This document shows, in pieces, positions 9,622 through 17,374 of a DNA stretch of 64,000 bases. The stretch comes from Pseudoalteromonas shioyasakiensis (GTDB lineage Bacteria > Pseudomonadota > Gammaproteobacteria > Enterobacterales > Alteromonadaceae): assembly GCF_019134595.1 (NCBI RefSeq), contig NZ_CP077770.1:40001-104000 (forward strand), read 5' to 3'. Below the pieces are notes generated by a model. The model searched no databases. It was not told where the DNA came from and saw nothing but the letters and a program-made list of their open reading frames with translations. Position numbers and translations under genes: made by a program. Each line of letters starts with the position of its first letter. The stretch's first letter is position 1.

Positions 9622-10107
9622 TTAGTATACACTTGCCGCTGAGCCTTCGATTCTAACACAAGTATTCTCAGAACACTGCGCACCTGGTGCGGTTAGATGC
9701 TGACAAATACTCATCATGTCGTTTGCTGCGTTAAATTGCTTTTCAAGGGCGGTGATATCTTTTGCAAGTTTTTCAACCTCAGCAGTGTCCGCTGTTTTGG
9801 TTGAATAAACAATGAAACTACTTGGGCCGCCACAGGCACGACTACCAACAGGCAATACTTTACATTGGCTGCTGTTGTCACAGCTTGGATCATCGATTAA
9901 TTGTTTAAGTTGCTCATGGGCAGAGCTAATAGTGGCTTTATCTGGGGCTGCTTTGGTCACTTCCTCAGAGTTTTTTATTTCAACGGCTTTTGGTGCCTCG
10001 ACAAGTTTATTGCTTGTTGCCGTTGATTCGGCTTGCTCATTAGTTGCAGCGTCCGAGCACGCAGTTAATAACACAGGAAATAAAATTGCCAATAGTGGAT
10101 AGCGCAT
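9622..10107 (-). CDS. Small lipoprotein, paralogue of its downstream neighbour
   Basis: A 161-residue lipoprotein starting MRYPLLAILFPVLLTACSD with lipobox LLTAC. A longer reading frame runs to 10152, but the inner ATG gives a normal signal peptide. After a Thr/Glu/Lys-rich linker comes a Cys-rich domain (SCDNSSQCKVLPVGSRACGGPSSF) nearly identical in pattern to the neighbouring gene, with further cysteines near the end. A secreted, disulphide-bonded envelope protein is likely. I recognise no named family. Confidence 0.82.
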   Translation of the reverse strand: MRYPLLAILFPVLLTACSDAATNEQAESTATSNKLVEAPKAVEIKNSEEVTKAAPDKATISSAHEQLKQLIDDPSCDNSSQCKVLPVGSRACGGPSSFIVYSTKTADTAEVEKLAKDITALEKQFNAANDMMSICQHLTAPGAQCSENTCVRIEGSAASVY

Positions 10108-10256
10108 AACATACCTAAAAATCGTTGAATAAGTACTCACTATCATACACATTGCTCAAAGTGGAGCAATAAAAACGTTAGCTTTCAGTAAGTAGCTCTG
10201 TATTCACAGAGCTACAATAAGATAAAAGTTTTACACCTATCTGCAATAAATAGGTA

Positions 10257-11633
10257 TTACAAACCACCTTCGGTTAGTTTGGCTGGGTTCAGTAACTCGC
10301 TCAGTTCTTCGCGCGAAATATCAGTATGCTCAGCAGCAACATCAATAATAGGGCGACCTTCTTGATAAGCTAATTTGGCAATTTTTGCGGCTTTGCTATA
10401 GCCGATCACTGGGTTAAGTGCAGTAACCAGAATTGGGTTTTTAGCGAGCGCTTTATCAACATTGCTTTGATTTACTTTAAAGCTGGCAATCGCTTTATCT
10501 GCCAGTGCTTCACTGCTATTTGCCAACAGTTCGATACTTTGCAAAATGTTTAAGGCAATCACAGGTAGCATAACATTGAGCTCAAAGTTACCCGCTTGAC
10601 CAGCCACTGTAATGGTCGCGTCATTGCCAATTACTTGTGCGCTGACCATTGCTGCCGCTTCAGGGATCACAGGGTTTACTTTACCCGGCATAATTGATGA
10701 ACCTGGCTGTAGAGCTTCAAGTTCAATTTCACCAAGACCTGCAAGTGGGCCTGAGTTCATCCAGCGTAAGTCATTGGCTATTTTCATTTGTGCTACGGCA
10801 AGTACCTTTAGCTGACCAGAAAGCGCAACAATGGCATCTTGTGACCCGATGTTATAAAAGAAGTTTTTGCTTGGGCTAAAGCGAATACCTACATTCTCAC
10901 TCAAGTGTTGGCAAAACTCACCAGCAAACGCTGGATCGGCATTAATACCGGTACCAACTGCTGTGCCACCTTGTGCAAGTTCACAAACTCGCTCGAGTGC
11001 TTGGCGAATCCCTGCCATTGCATGATCCACTTGTAACTGCCATGCAGCCAGTGTTTGTGCAAAACTCACAGGCATTGCATCCATTAAATGAGTGCGACCG
11101 GTTTTCACAATATGGCCCACTTCGGCTTGTTTGTTTTGTAGGCTTTGACTGAGTTTATCGAGTTTAGGAAACAGCTCATAAATGATGTTAATAGCGCTAC
11201 TTACAGCAATCGCAGTGGGGATCACATCATTTGAGCTTTGTCCCATGTTCACATCATCGTTGGGGTGAATGGTTTCGCCAGCAAGTTGGCTCGCCAGCGT
11301 TGCAATGACTTCATTGGCGTTCATATTTGAGCTAGTGCCAGAGCCTGTCTGAAATACATCAACCGGAAACTCTGAAAAATGTTTACCGTCGATGATCTCT
11401 TGGCATGCTTGCTCAATGGCTTTGGCTTTGCCTTGGCTCAAATGGCCTAAAGCAGCATTACTTTGTGCGGCAGCTTGCTTAATGTAGGCGAGGGCGGTGA
11501 TAAATTGCTTAGGCATGGCTAAGCCACTAATTTGAAAATTGTTGATAGCGCGTTGCGTTTGAGCTTGATACAAGGCATTCGCAGGGACTTGTAGCTCACC
11601 CATGCTATCTGATTCGGTTCTAAATTGGCTCAT
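10257..11633 (-). CDS. fumC: Fumarate hydratase, class II (iron-independent)
   Basis: A 458-residue protein of the fumarase/aspartase superfamily, reversibly hydrating fumarate to L-malate in the TCA cycle. The signature GSSIMPGKVNPV, the TGSGTSSNMNANEV motif, the HPNDDVNMGQSSND block and KTGRTHLMDAMP are all present, and length is normal. The ATG at 11633 has TTAGGA six bases upstream and is preferred to a GTG six bases earlier. It lies just behind a fagA-like gene and a Fur palindrome. As in pseudomonads, this iron-free enzyme is therefore probably induced when iron is scarce and the [4Fe-4S] fumarases fail. Confidence 0.97.
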   Translation of the reverse strand: MSQFRTESDSMGELQVPANALYQAQTQRAINNFQISGLAMPKQFITALAYIKQAAAQSNAALGHLSQGKAKAIEQACQEIIDGKHFSEFPVDVFQTGSGTSSNMNANEVIATLASQLAGETIHPNDDVNMGQSSNDVIPTAIAVSSAINIIYELFPKLDKLSQSLQNKQAEVGHIVKTGRTHLMDAMPVSFAQTLAAWQLQVDHAMAGIRQALERVCELAQGGTAVGTGINADPAFAGEFCQHLSENVGIRFSPSKNFFYNIGSQDAIVALSGQLKVLAVAQMKIANDLRWMNSGPLAGLGEIELEALQPGSSIMPGKVNPVIPEAAAMVSAQVIGNDATITVAGQAGNFELNVMLPVIALNILQSIELLANSSEALADKAIASFKVNQSNVDKALAKNPILVTALNPVIGYSKAAKIAKLAYQEGRPIIDVAAEHTDISREELSELLNPAKLTEGGL

Positions 11634-11641
11634 AAACACTC

Positions 11642-12007
11642 CTAAATCGGGTTAAATTCTTGGCTGAGAAGGCACGCTTCTCGCTCCAAACTGAAATACT
11701 TTTCAATACAGTTATGAGTTTTGTAGTAACGCTTTAGCGCAAGTTGCGGTTTATAAAGCTGAGCCAAACATTGTTTACGAATTGCATTATGCACTAATGA
11801 ATCACACATCTTTTCAAGTAGTTCATGAAAGGTGCGTCTTAGATACAGCTCTTGCAAAATAAAGTTGTGATGCTTTTCGTAATAGCGTGCAATATTTAAA
11901 CCCGCTTCAACATAGTTAGCAACAAGTGCAGGGGCATGTAGCCCTGGTCTTTGGCAAACACATTTCATTTGCCGCTGATAATGGAGCATAGCATTGTGAG
12001 AGTGCAT
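11642..12007 (-). CDS. fagA: FagA-like Fur-associated protein
   Basis: A 121-residue, Cys/His/Tyr-rich, mainly helical protein directly upstream of fumC (8-base gap to the fumC ATG) and directly downstream of a very strong Fur site. This gene order and regulation match the fagA-fumC-(orf)-sodA operon of Pseudomonas, where FagA is a small protein of unknown function. The CVCQRPGL segment and several His residues could bind metal (inference). No Shine-Dalgarno is visible: the Fur palindrome ends three bases before the ATG. Translation may therefore start at Met7 or Met14, or use a leaderless message. The name rests mostly on context. Confidence 0.72.
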   Translation of the reverse strand: MHSHNAMLHYQRQMKCVCQRPGLHAPALVANYVEAGLNIARYYEKHHNFILQELYLRRTFHELLEKMCDSLVHNAIRKQCLAQLYKPQLALKRYYKTHNCIEKYFSLEREACLLSQEFNPI

Positions 12008-12010
12008 AGA

Positions 12011-12061
12011 AAAACCGATTAACTGTAATGATAATTGTTATCATTACAGTTAATCGGTTTT
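12011..12061. promoter_or_regulatory. Fur box inside a 51-bp perfect palindrome
   Basis: The arms at 12011-12034 and 12038-12061 are perfectly complementary over 24 bp around the three-base centre TTG. The core AATGATAATTGTTATCATT matches the Fur consensus (GATAATGATAATCATTATC) closely. The outer arms extend far beyond a 19-bp Fur box, enough for two or more overlapping Fur dimers or for a long RNA hairpin. On the minus strand the second arm ends in five T, so it could also stop transcripts coming from 12.3 kb. Confidence 0.88.
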
Positions 12062-12113
12062 AGTGCAAGTCTTATATAATGAAGCTAAGACTGAATGGAT
12101 TAACTGTGTGTGA

Positions 12114-12308
12114 TTAATTGTAGCCGAGAATAAAAATCTGGTCTGTTTCATGTTTTTTCGGCGCCTGTACATTTTCTTTGTTACATTGAGAAAGAAGATC
12201 GATCACGGTTGCTCTGTCGTCACAACTTGTTAAGGCGGCTTTTTCGCTTTCAGCACGTTCGCTGGCTGCAAGTGCTGCATCTACAGCGGTGTAGGGTGAG
12301 ATATACAT
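12114..12308 (-). CDS. Small hypothetical protein
   Basis: A 64-residue soluble protein. The start MYISPYTAVDAALAA is chosen because AGGAGC lies six bases before it. The longer frame upstream to 12461 lacks such a site and is AT-rich. The sequence has an Ala/Glu-rich helix (AALAASERAESEKAALTSC), two cysteines and a hydrophobic end. No family recognised. It is divergent from the DUF938 methyltransferase gene. Confidence 0.65.
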   Translation of the reverse strand: MYISPYTAVDAALAASERAESEKAALTSCDDRATVIDLLSQCNKENVQAPKKHETDQIFILGYN

Positions 12309-12490
12309 AATATTGCTCCTATTGGTTAATTCACTTATGAGATAGCATAAGCTGTACCAATATTGTTCAACATCATAACTTATTGAAAATATTGCTTTTA
12401 TATTTTTAACTAATAAATTCACCGCGACTTTGCTATTTATTTTTGCTTTACTGTTGTGCACTAATTACCAAACATGGTGCACTAATTTGT

Positions 12491-13081
12491 ATGGATAAAC
12501 CCTTCTCTCAAGCCTGTGAAAACAACAAATTACCTATTTTAAACGTATTAGAAGCGTTTTTTTCTGATGTGACGGATGTATTAGAAGTCGGCTCAGGTAC
12601 TGGGCAACATAGTGTGCATTTTGCAACGCATTTAGCACATTTGCAGTGGCGTTGTAGTGATCGCGAGGTTAATCACCCGGGGATTTTACAATGGCATCAA
12701 GAAGCTGCATTAACTAACTTGCATGCGCCACTTACACTTGACCTTAATGATCCTTGGCCGGTTGAAACAGTGAATGCCATTTTCACTGCGAACACAATGC
12801 ACATAATTAGCTGGCCACTGGTTGAGCGTTTTTTTCAAGGTGTAGCAAAGCATTTAGCGCCTAAAGGTAAATTGTGTATTTATGGACCATTTAAGTACCA
12901 AGGTAAGTATACCAGTGCCAGTAATGCTGAATTCGATGCTTTTTTAAAACAGCAAGATGCAAATAGTGCGATTCGTGATTTTGAAGCGATTTGCCAACTT
13001 GCAGAGCAAGCTGGCTTATTCTTTGTTGAAGATGTGCAAATGCCAGCGAACAACCAATTATTGCTGTTTAAAAGGCAGTAA
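12491..13081 (+). CDS. DUF938 SAM-dependent methyltransferase
   Basis: A 196-residue class I methyltransferase. FSQACENNKLPIL at the N-terminus is the hallmark of the DUF938 family, and VLEVGSGTGQHSVHFA is the SAM-binding motif I. ANTMHIISW and the YGPFKY segment are also conserved in the family. The ATG at 12491 is the family-like start; a 16-residue upstream extension is unlikely. The natural substrate is not established. It overlaps the convergent acyltransferase gene by 24 bases. Confidence 0.9.
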   Translation: MDKPFSQACENNKLPILNVLEAFFSDVTDVLEVGSGTGQHSVHFATHLAHLQWRCSDREVNHPGILQWHQEAALTNLHAPLTLDLNDPWPVETVNAIFTANTMHIISWPLVERFFQGVAKHLAPKGKLCIYGPFKYQGKYTSASNAEFDAFLKQQDANSAIRDFEAICQLAEQAGLFFVEDVQMPANNQLLLFKRQ

Positions 13082-14197
13082 GCTTTCGCATTGGGCTTTA
13101 TAGAGCGCCATATGTTGGCGTTCTCTAGTTATAAAATCGCTAATGGCAGCTGCAAAATCACCGTGCTGAATATGATGCAGTGAATAGGTAGATACGGGCT
13201 TAAAACCGCGACTTATTTTATGCTCACCTTGCGCGCCAGAATGGAACTGTTTAAGTTTGTTGGCAATGCAGTATTCAATGCCTTGGTAATAGCAAAGCTC
13301 AAAGTGCAAACTATCGAGCTCATAGTTCGTTCCCCAGTAACGACCATATAAACAATTCTGATCTTTAAAACTGAGTGTGGCGGCAATCACCTCTCCTTGA
13401 TATTTAGCGAACATTAGCACCAGTTTGTCGGCCATGCTTTGCTGCAATAACTCGAAAAAGGCGGTATTCAAATAACCATTGTGGCCTGAGCGCTTTAAAT
13501 AGGTTTGGCGGTAAAAATGACTAAATTGCTGCATGTGCTGTTTGCTGATGTCAGCACCATCTATCCATTCTACGGCTATCTGCTGTTCAGTTATTTTAGC
13601 GCGTTCTTTTTTGAGCGATTTACGCTTTCTTGCGGTGAGTGAAGCTAAAAAGTCCTCAAAGCAATTATAGCCTTCATTAAACCACTGAAACTGCACGCCA
13701 TGACGTTGCATTACGGTATCGCTAGTTAATGCAGTCGCTTGTTGCTGGTGGCAAAAATTTATATGCCAACCTGACCAGCCGAACTGCGCTGCTGTTGCTG
13801 TGAGTATGTGCTGAATATACGCATAGACTTCAGCGGGCTTATTGTGATTTATACTAATTCGTTGCCCAGCAATAGGTGTGAATGGTACGCCACACAGCCA
13901 TTTGGGGTAATACTCTAAGCCATGTTGTTGATAGGCTTCAGCCCAAGCCCAGTCAAATACATATTCACCATAAGAGTGGTGTTTTAGATACCCGGGTAGT
14001 AAGGCTACGACCTGTTCTTGCTGGTAAATTGCTAGGTGCATAGGTTGCCAGCCTGATTCTTTACTCACACAGCCTGTTTGTTCTAAAGCCGCTAAAAATG
14101 CGTGATCAGTAAAGGGCGTATCATCAAAAAATGATTGCCAAAGAGTGGCATCAATCTCACTTATTTGATTAAACCAGCGGTGGCTAAACTCACTCAT
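13058..14197 (-). CDS. GNAT/FemAB-like acyltransferase (COG3146, DUF482)
   Basis: A 379-residue cytoplasmic protein of the peptidogalycan biosynthesis/recognition family (FemAB-GNAT fold). Features include the RKRKSLKKERAK basic segment (about 184-200), the CLYGRYWGTNYELDSLHFELCYYQGIEYCI acceptor-side core written here in two parts (CLYGRYWG and LHFELCYYQGIEY), and GAQGEHKISRGF near the C-terminus. These are typical of DUF482. The family probably transfers an acyl or aminoacyl group, but the substrate is unknown. Its ATG overlaps the stop of the upstream hydrolase gene by four bases, so the two are translated together. Confidence 0.87.
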   Translation of the reverse strand: MSEFSHRWFNQISEIDATLWQSFFDDTPFTDHAFLAALEQTGCVSKESGWQPMHLAIYQQEQVVALLPGYLKHHSYGEYVFDWAWAEAYQQHGLEYYPKWLCGVPFTPIAGQRISINHNKPAEVYAYIQHILTATAAQFGWSGWHINFCHQQQATALTSDTVMQRHGVQFQWFNEGYNCFEDFLASLTARKRKSLKKERAKITEQQIAVEWIDGADISKQHMQQFSHFYRQTYLKRSGHNGYLNTAFFELLQQSMADKLVLMFAKYQGEVIAATLSFKDQNCLYGRYWGTNYELDSLHFELCYYQGIEYCIANKLKQFHSGAQGEHKISRGFKPVSTYSLHHIQHGDFAAAISDFITRERQHMALYKAQCESLLPFKQQ

Positions 14198-15561
14198 TGT
14201 GCAGCCGATTCAATATCTTTGATGAAACCGTTGATATGCATAGCAAGCTTATCGAAATAAGGGTTAAACGTGAGTCGTGCAAAGGGTTTGTGCGCTTGTA
14301 AATTTTCGACTGTGCGTTCACCCATCACAACGTCTTTTTGGTATTTGCAGGCTGTATAAAGCGTGTCGTCATCTAAGTAGCTTCCGCAATTGCGATACAA
14401 TGCTGTGCGACCGTAGTAAGGGTTGCTGGGTTTATTAACAATACTAATATGTGACATCCCTTTGATTTTTTTACAGTCATCGGTGTCGCAGTCATCACGA
14501 ATTATTTGGTAATCAGCTGGAAAGCTGGCTGGGATGTTGTTGTCGTCACCATAGTATACAAGGCGATCAAGCTGGTTATTCTTGCGCGTTTTTGGGTCGT
14601 GCAGCTTAGTTAAAATCTTAAATGTCGCTTGGTTATCTATTGTGGTGTCAACATCACTAAAGGTGCTAAATATCGCTACGTTAGGGAGTTGGCGATGACG
14701 TAGTTCATCGAGGCTAATACGGCTCATTGCTTCGTGACTAGCTGAGGCTGCACTAAATGGAAACGACTCATACTTGGCAAAATCAAGATCCGCGTCTTTA
14801 TCAATCCAATTCACAAATGGAATTGCATCGACCCATTTCGCCAGCCAACCGTTTTTATTGTGTGGCTCGCTTGCCGGTGAAAACAACATAGCAGCAGTAA
14901 TTTTATTATCGACAGGGCCTTGAGTTAAGTAATCAATAACCAGTGCAGCGCCGGTTGAGTAGCCCCCTAATATCACCTGATCAAAGTCTTTTAATGTGCG
15001 TTCAATGGCATACACGCTAGCTTTTTGCCAATCATCGGCATCTATGTCTCTAAGTGCTGCAGGAGCGGTACCATGCCCAGGTAGTAAAATTGTGCGTACC
15101 GTATACCCTTGTTGATAATACACTTGTGCAAGGTCGTGATAGGTAAAGGGTGAGTCGGTTAAACCGTGGATCAAGAGCACGGCTTTACGGCTATCGGCCT
15201 GTTTAAGTTCAAATGGGCTTATTAAATCGGCAACAGTCGCGTTAGCTGGTCGAGCGCCTTGTGCAACAAGCTGCTGATAGGTGTCTGTGTAAACAGGGCA
15301 TGGCAAACTAGCACGCGGGTTTTCGCTACTAATTTGCAGGTAAGCCGCTGTTAAATAGTCACTAAATGCTTGCTCGATATTATAGCTAAAGGTGCTATGG
15401 GTGCGTGGTAATGGCTCTCTAAACAGTCCTTCGCGCTTACTTTTCATCATCAGTTCTTGGTCTTCAAGCTGAGTAAGGCAGGTTTGTTGCTGCGCCATTA
15501 ATGAGCTGCTAAATAGCCCACTGATGGCCCAAGAGATAGCAACTAAGTTGATGAATTTCAT
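14194..15561 (-). CDS. Secreted alpha/beta hydrolase
   Basis: A 455-residue protein with a Sec signal peptide ending near LMAQQQ. The oxyanion segment VLLIHGLTDSPFTY and the nucleophile elbow GGYSTGAAL (Ser in GxSxG) identify a serine-aminopeptidase/lysophospholipase-like alpha/beta hydrolase. DVDTTID and MSHISIV near the C-terminal half are plausible Asp and His regions. Eight or so cysteines after residue 350 suggest disulphides in the periplasm or outside the cell. The substrate is probably a lipid or ester. It is coupled to the acyltransferase gene downstream (ATGA overlap), which suggests shared work on an envelope lipid (inference). Confidence 0.85.
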   Translation of the reverse strand: MKFINLVAISWAISGLFSSSLMAQQQTCLTQLEDQELMMKSKREGLFREPLPRTHSTFSYNIEQAFSDYLTAAYLQISSENPRASLPCPVYTDTYQQLVAQGARPANATVADLISPFELKQADSRKAVLLIHGLTDSPFTYHDLAQVYYQQGYTVRTILLPGHGTAPAALRDIDADDWQKASVYAIERTLKDFDQVILGGYSTGAALVIDYLTQGPVDNKITAAMLFSPASEPHNKNGWLAKWVDAIPFVNWIDKDADLDFAKYESFPFSAASASHEAMSRISLDELRHRQLPNVAIFSTFSDVDTTIDNQATFKILTKLHDPKTRKNNQLDRLVYYGDDNNIPASFPADYQIIRDDCDTDDCKKIKGMSHISIVNKPSNPYYGRTALYRNCGSYLDDDTLYTACKYQKDVVMGERTVENLQAHKPFARLTFNPYFDKLAMHINGFIKDIESAAQ

Positions 15562-15629
15562 ATTTTAAGCATCCTTTTAAAGCCTGTTTTTAGCTTATTG
15601 AGTTATGTTTTATTTGCAAGCAAGCTGCG

Positions 15630-16091
15630 TCAAGCGAGCGGTAAATGACGCTTAGTGAACGCTTGTTTTAAGACTACTGTCGATTCGATGTTAGCAATAC
15701 AATCAATACTACCTAATTTATGTTTCACAAAGCTTTCATAGCTTTCTAAGTCAGCGGCAACGATCTTCAGCAAGTAATCATAACTGCCTGAAATAACAGA
15801 ACACTCAAGCACATGGTCAAGCTTCTCAACCTGCTGTTCAAATTGCTCAGCAGCGGCAACTGAGTTCTGGTTTAAGCGAACAAAGGCATACACAGACACA
15901 TTTAAATCAACGGCTTTAGGATTGATGGCAGCATGGTAACCACTGATCACATTTGCTGATTCGAGCTTTTTAATGCGGCGTAGGCAAGGGGTATCGGAGA
16001 GGCTAACCGAGTGTGCCAGCTCCGAGACAGAAGTTCTCGCATTATCCTGCAAAGCATTAAGTAATTGTTGGTCTTTTTTATCTAATTTCAT
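15630..16091 (-). CDS. Lrp/AsnC family transcriptional regulator
   Basis: A 153-residue regulator. An N-terminal winged helix (KKDQQLLNALQDNARTSVSELA, then LSDTPCLRRIKKLE) is followed by a ligand-binding RAM domain (VLECSVISGSYDYLLKIVA). The start is taken as MKLDKKDQQ, where most family members begin; a GTG 21 bases earlier is possible and neither has a strong ribosome site. It is divergent from the PrnB-like/kynureninase-like gene pair, an arrangement like KynR with the kyn genes. It is therefore probably the local regulator, responding to an amino acid or derivative (inference). Confidence 0.92.
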   Translation of the reverse strand: MKLDKKDQQLLNALQDNARTSVSELAHSVSLSDTPCLRRIKKLESANVISGYHAAINPKAVDLNVSVYAFVRLNQNSVAAAEQFEQQVEKLDHVLECSVISGSYDYLLKIVAADLESYESFVKHKLGSIDCIANIESTVVLKQAFTKRHLPLA

Positions 16092-16100
16092 TTTTATTTG

Positions 16101-16113
16101 AGTGATTTTCACT
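16101..16113. promoter_or_regulatory. Palindromic site upstream of the Lrp-type gene
   Basis: AGTG-ATTTT-CACT is a short inverted repeat lying between the divergent regulator and the PrnB-like gene, ten bases before the regulator's ATG. A related half (TTAGCACTCATTG) occurs about 45 bases further right. It is a candidate autoregulatory Lrp-family site. Evidence is weak because the site is short. Confidence 0.35.
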
Positions 16114-16204
16114 AATCTAGGTGGATTCTAGTCTATATTTTGGCGATTAGCACTCATTGAACTCTGTTAACATTACCGCAATATAATTATTTTGGAGTGA
16201 GCCT

Positions 16205-17374
16205 GTGACTGAGAACACCAAGGCATTTGATAGCTGGCTTCGCACCCGTTTTGTTGAGATCAACAGCGAATTAGAAAAACTATATTGGCAACAAGACGAT
16301 AAAGCGAATGTAGAGGGTGTCGGTGAGCACCTTAAGCGTCAATTAGAGCAAGAGGGTAATGAGCATATTCGTGCCTTACTGGCAGAGGGCAATACCGATG
16401 AAGGCTTTGATAACGCCTTCGATTTGTTAGGTAATGTAGGCTTGTATATGGCGGCATGCCGTCGTCATGAGATCACTGAGCCTTCGCGTGAAACAAGTTC
16501 TCCGCTAGTTGAAGCTTCTGCGTTGGCAATGCACATTGGTGCATCTATTGGTGTAACCCCGCGTTTTGCAACGGCGCATTTAACAACCCACAATAAAGCG
16601 GTTGATGGTTTGTATAAGCGCTTTACTGACCTTGAAGATGAGAAAACCTTTGTCGATTACAATACCAAGGGCATTTTAGCGTATAAGCGCGCGGCAGATG
16701 CTTTACTAAAAATTCAGCCGTTAGGGATATCGCACCCTATCGCGGCAGATTTACTCGCAGTGGCAAAACAAGCATTGCTTGATGTGATTGAGTCGAACAA
16801 TACGCTATACAACAAGCTCGATACAGACCGCTTTTTCTATTGTGTACGCCCGTATTACAAACCGTATCGAGTAGGCAAAGAGGTATATCGTGGCGCGAAT
16901 GCCGGTGATTTTGCGGGCATTAACGTCATCGACTTATTACTTGGTCTTTGTTTTGCCAATGAACCTAGCTACTCGCAAATGCTGGTGGATAAATTCTTGT
17001 ATATGATGCCTGAAGATCAGCAGATCCTGCGTGAAAGCATGCGTATGACAAGCATTATGGATGACTTTTTAGCGGCAGAAGCTGAGCGCGATAGCGAATG
17101 GTTACAAACTAACTTAAAGCTGTTCATTCAAGTGTGTAAACTGCATGGTGATACAGCCATTGGCCACCATAATCAATTGGTCAGTAAATACATTGCGCAG
17201 CCTTCACAGCAAATGCAGCAACAACATATGGATAAAGTCACAGCCAGTGGGCCGCCTTTGCATGTGTTACTTAACTCATTAGAGCAGTTACGTGATCGCC
17301 GTGCGGCAGCTAAACGGGACGATATACGCACTCGGTTTGATGATTTAACTAAGTTAAAGCAGTGGATTAAGTAA
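16205..17374 (+). CDS. PrnB/DUF1864 family protein (haem dioxygenase superfamily)
   Basis: A 389-residue, mainly helical protein. The segments FDNAFDLLGNVGLYMAACRRHE, RVGKEVYRGANAGDFAGIN and DKFLYMMPEDQQ are characteristic of the DUF1864 family, which includes monodechloroaminopyrrolnitrin synthase PrnB. PrnB structurally resembles tryptophan/indoleamine 2,3-dioxygenases and binds haem. Here HGDTAIGHHNQ (residues 314-324) contains candidate haem-ligand histidines (inference). The start is GTG with TTGGAGTGA upstream. No other pyrrolnitrin genes (prnA, prnC, prnD) are present, so its chemistry probably differs from PrnB. The stop overlaps the start of the kynureninase-like gene (TAATG), so the two act together. 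Confidence 0.88.
   Translation: MTENTKAFDSWLRTRFVEINSELEKLYWQQDDKANVEGVGEHLKRQLEQEGNEHIRALLAEGNTDEGFDNAFDLLGNVGLYMAACRRHEITEPSRETSSPLVEASALAMHIGASIGVTPRFATAHLTTHNKAVDGLYKRFTDLEDEKTFVDYNTKGILAYKRAADALLKIQPLGISHPIAADLLAVAKQALLDVIESNNTLYNKLDTDRFFYCVRPYYKPYRVGKEVYRGANAGDFAGINVIDLLLGLCFANEPSYSQMLVDKFLYMMPEDQQILRESMRMTSIMDDFLAAEAERDSEWLQTNLKLFIQVCKLHGDTAIGHHNQLVSKYIAQPSQQMQQQHMDKVTASGPPLHVLLNSLEQLRDRRAAAKRDDIRTRFDDLTKLKQWIK

Noticed and set aside
12011..12061. The palindrome as only a transcription terminator
   Set aside because: The core is a near-consensus Fur box upstream of a fagA-fumC-like operon; regulation explains it better, although dual use is not excluded.
14194..15561. Alpha/beta hydrolase as a kynurenine formamidase for the adjacent gene cluster
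   Set aside because: It is a 455-residue secreted protein with many cysteines and is coupled to an acyltransferase gene; formamidase is a small cytoplasmic enzyme.
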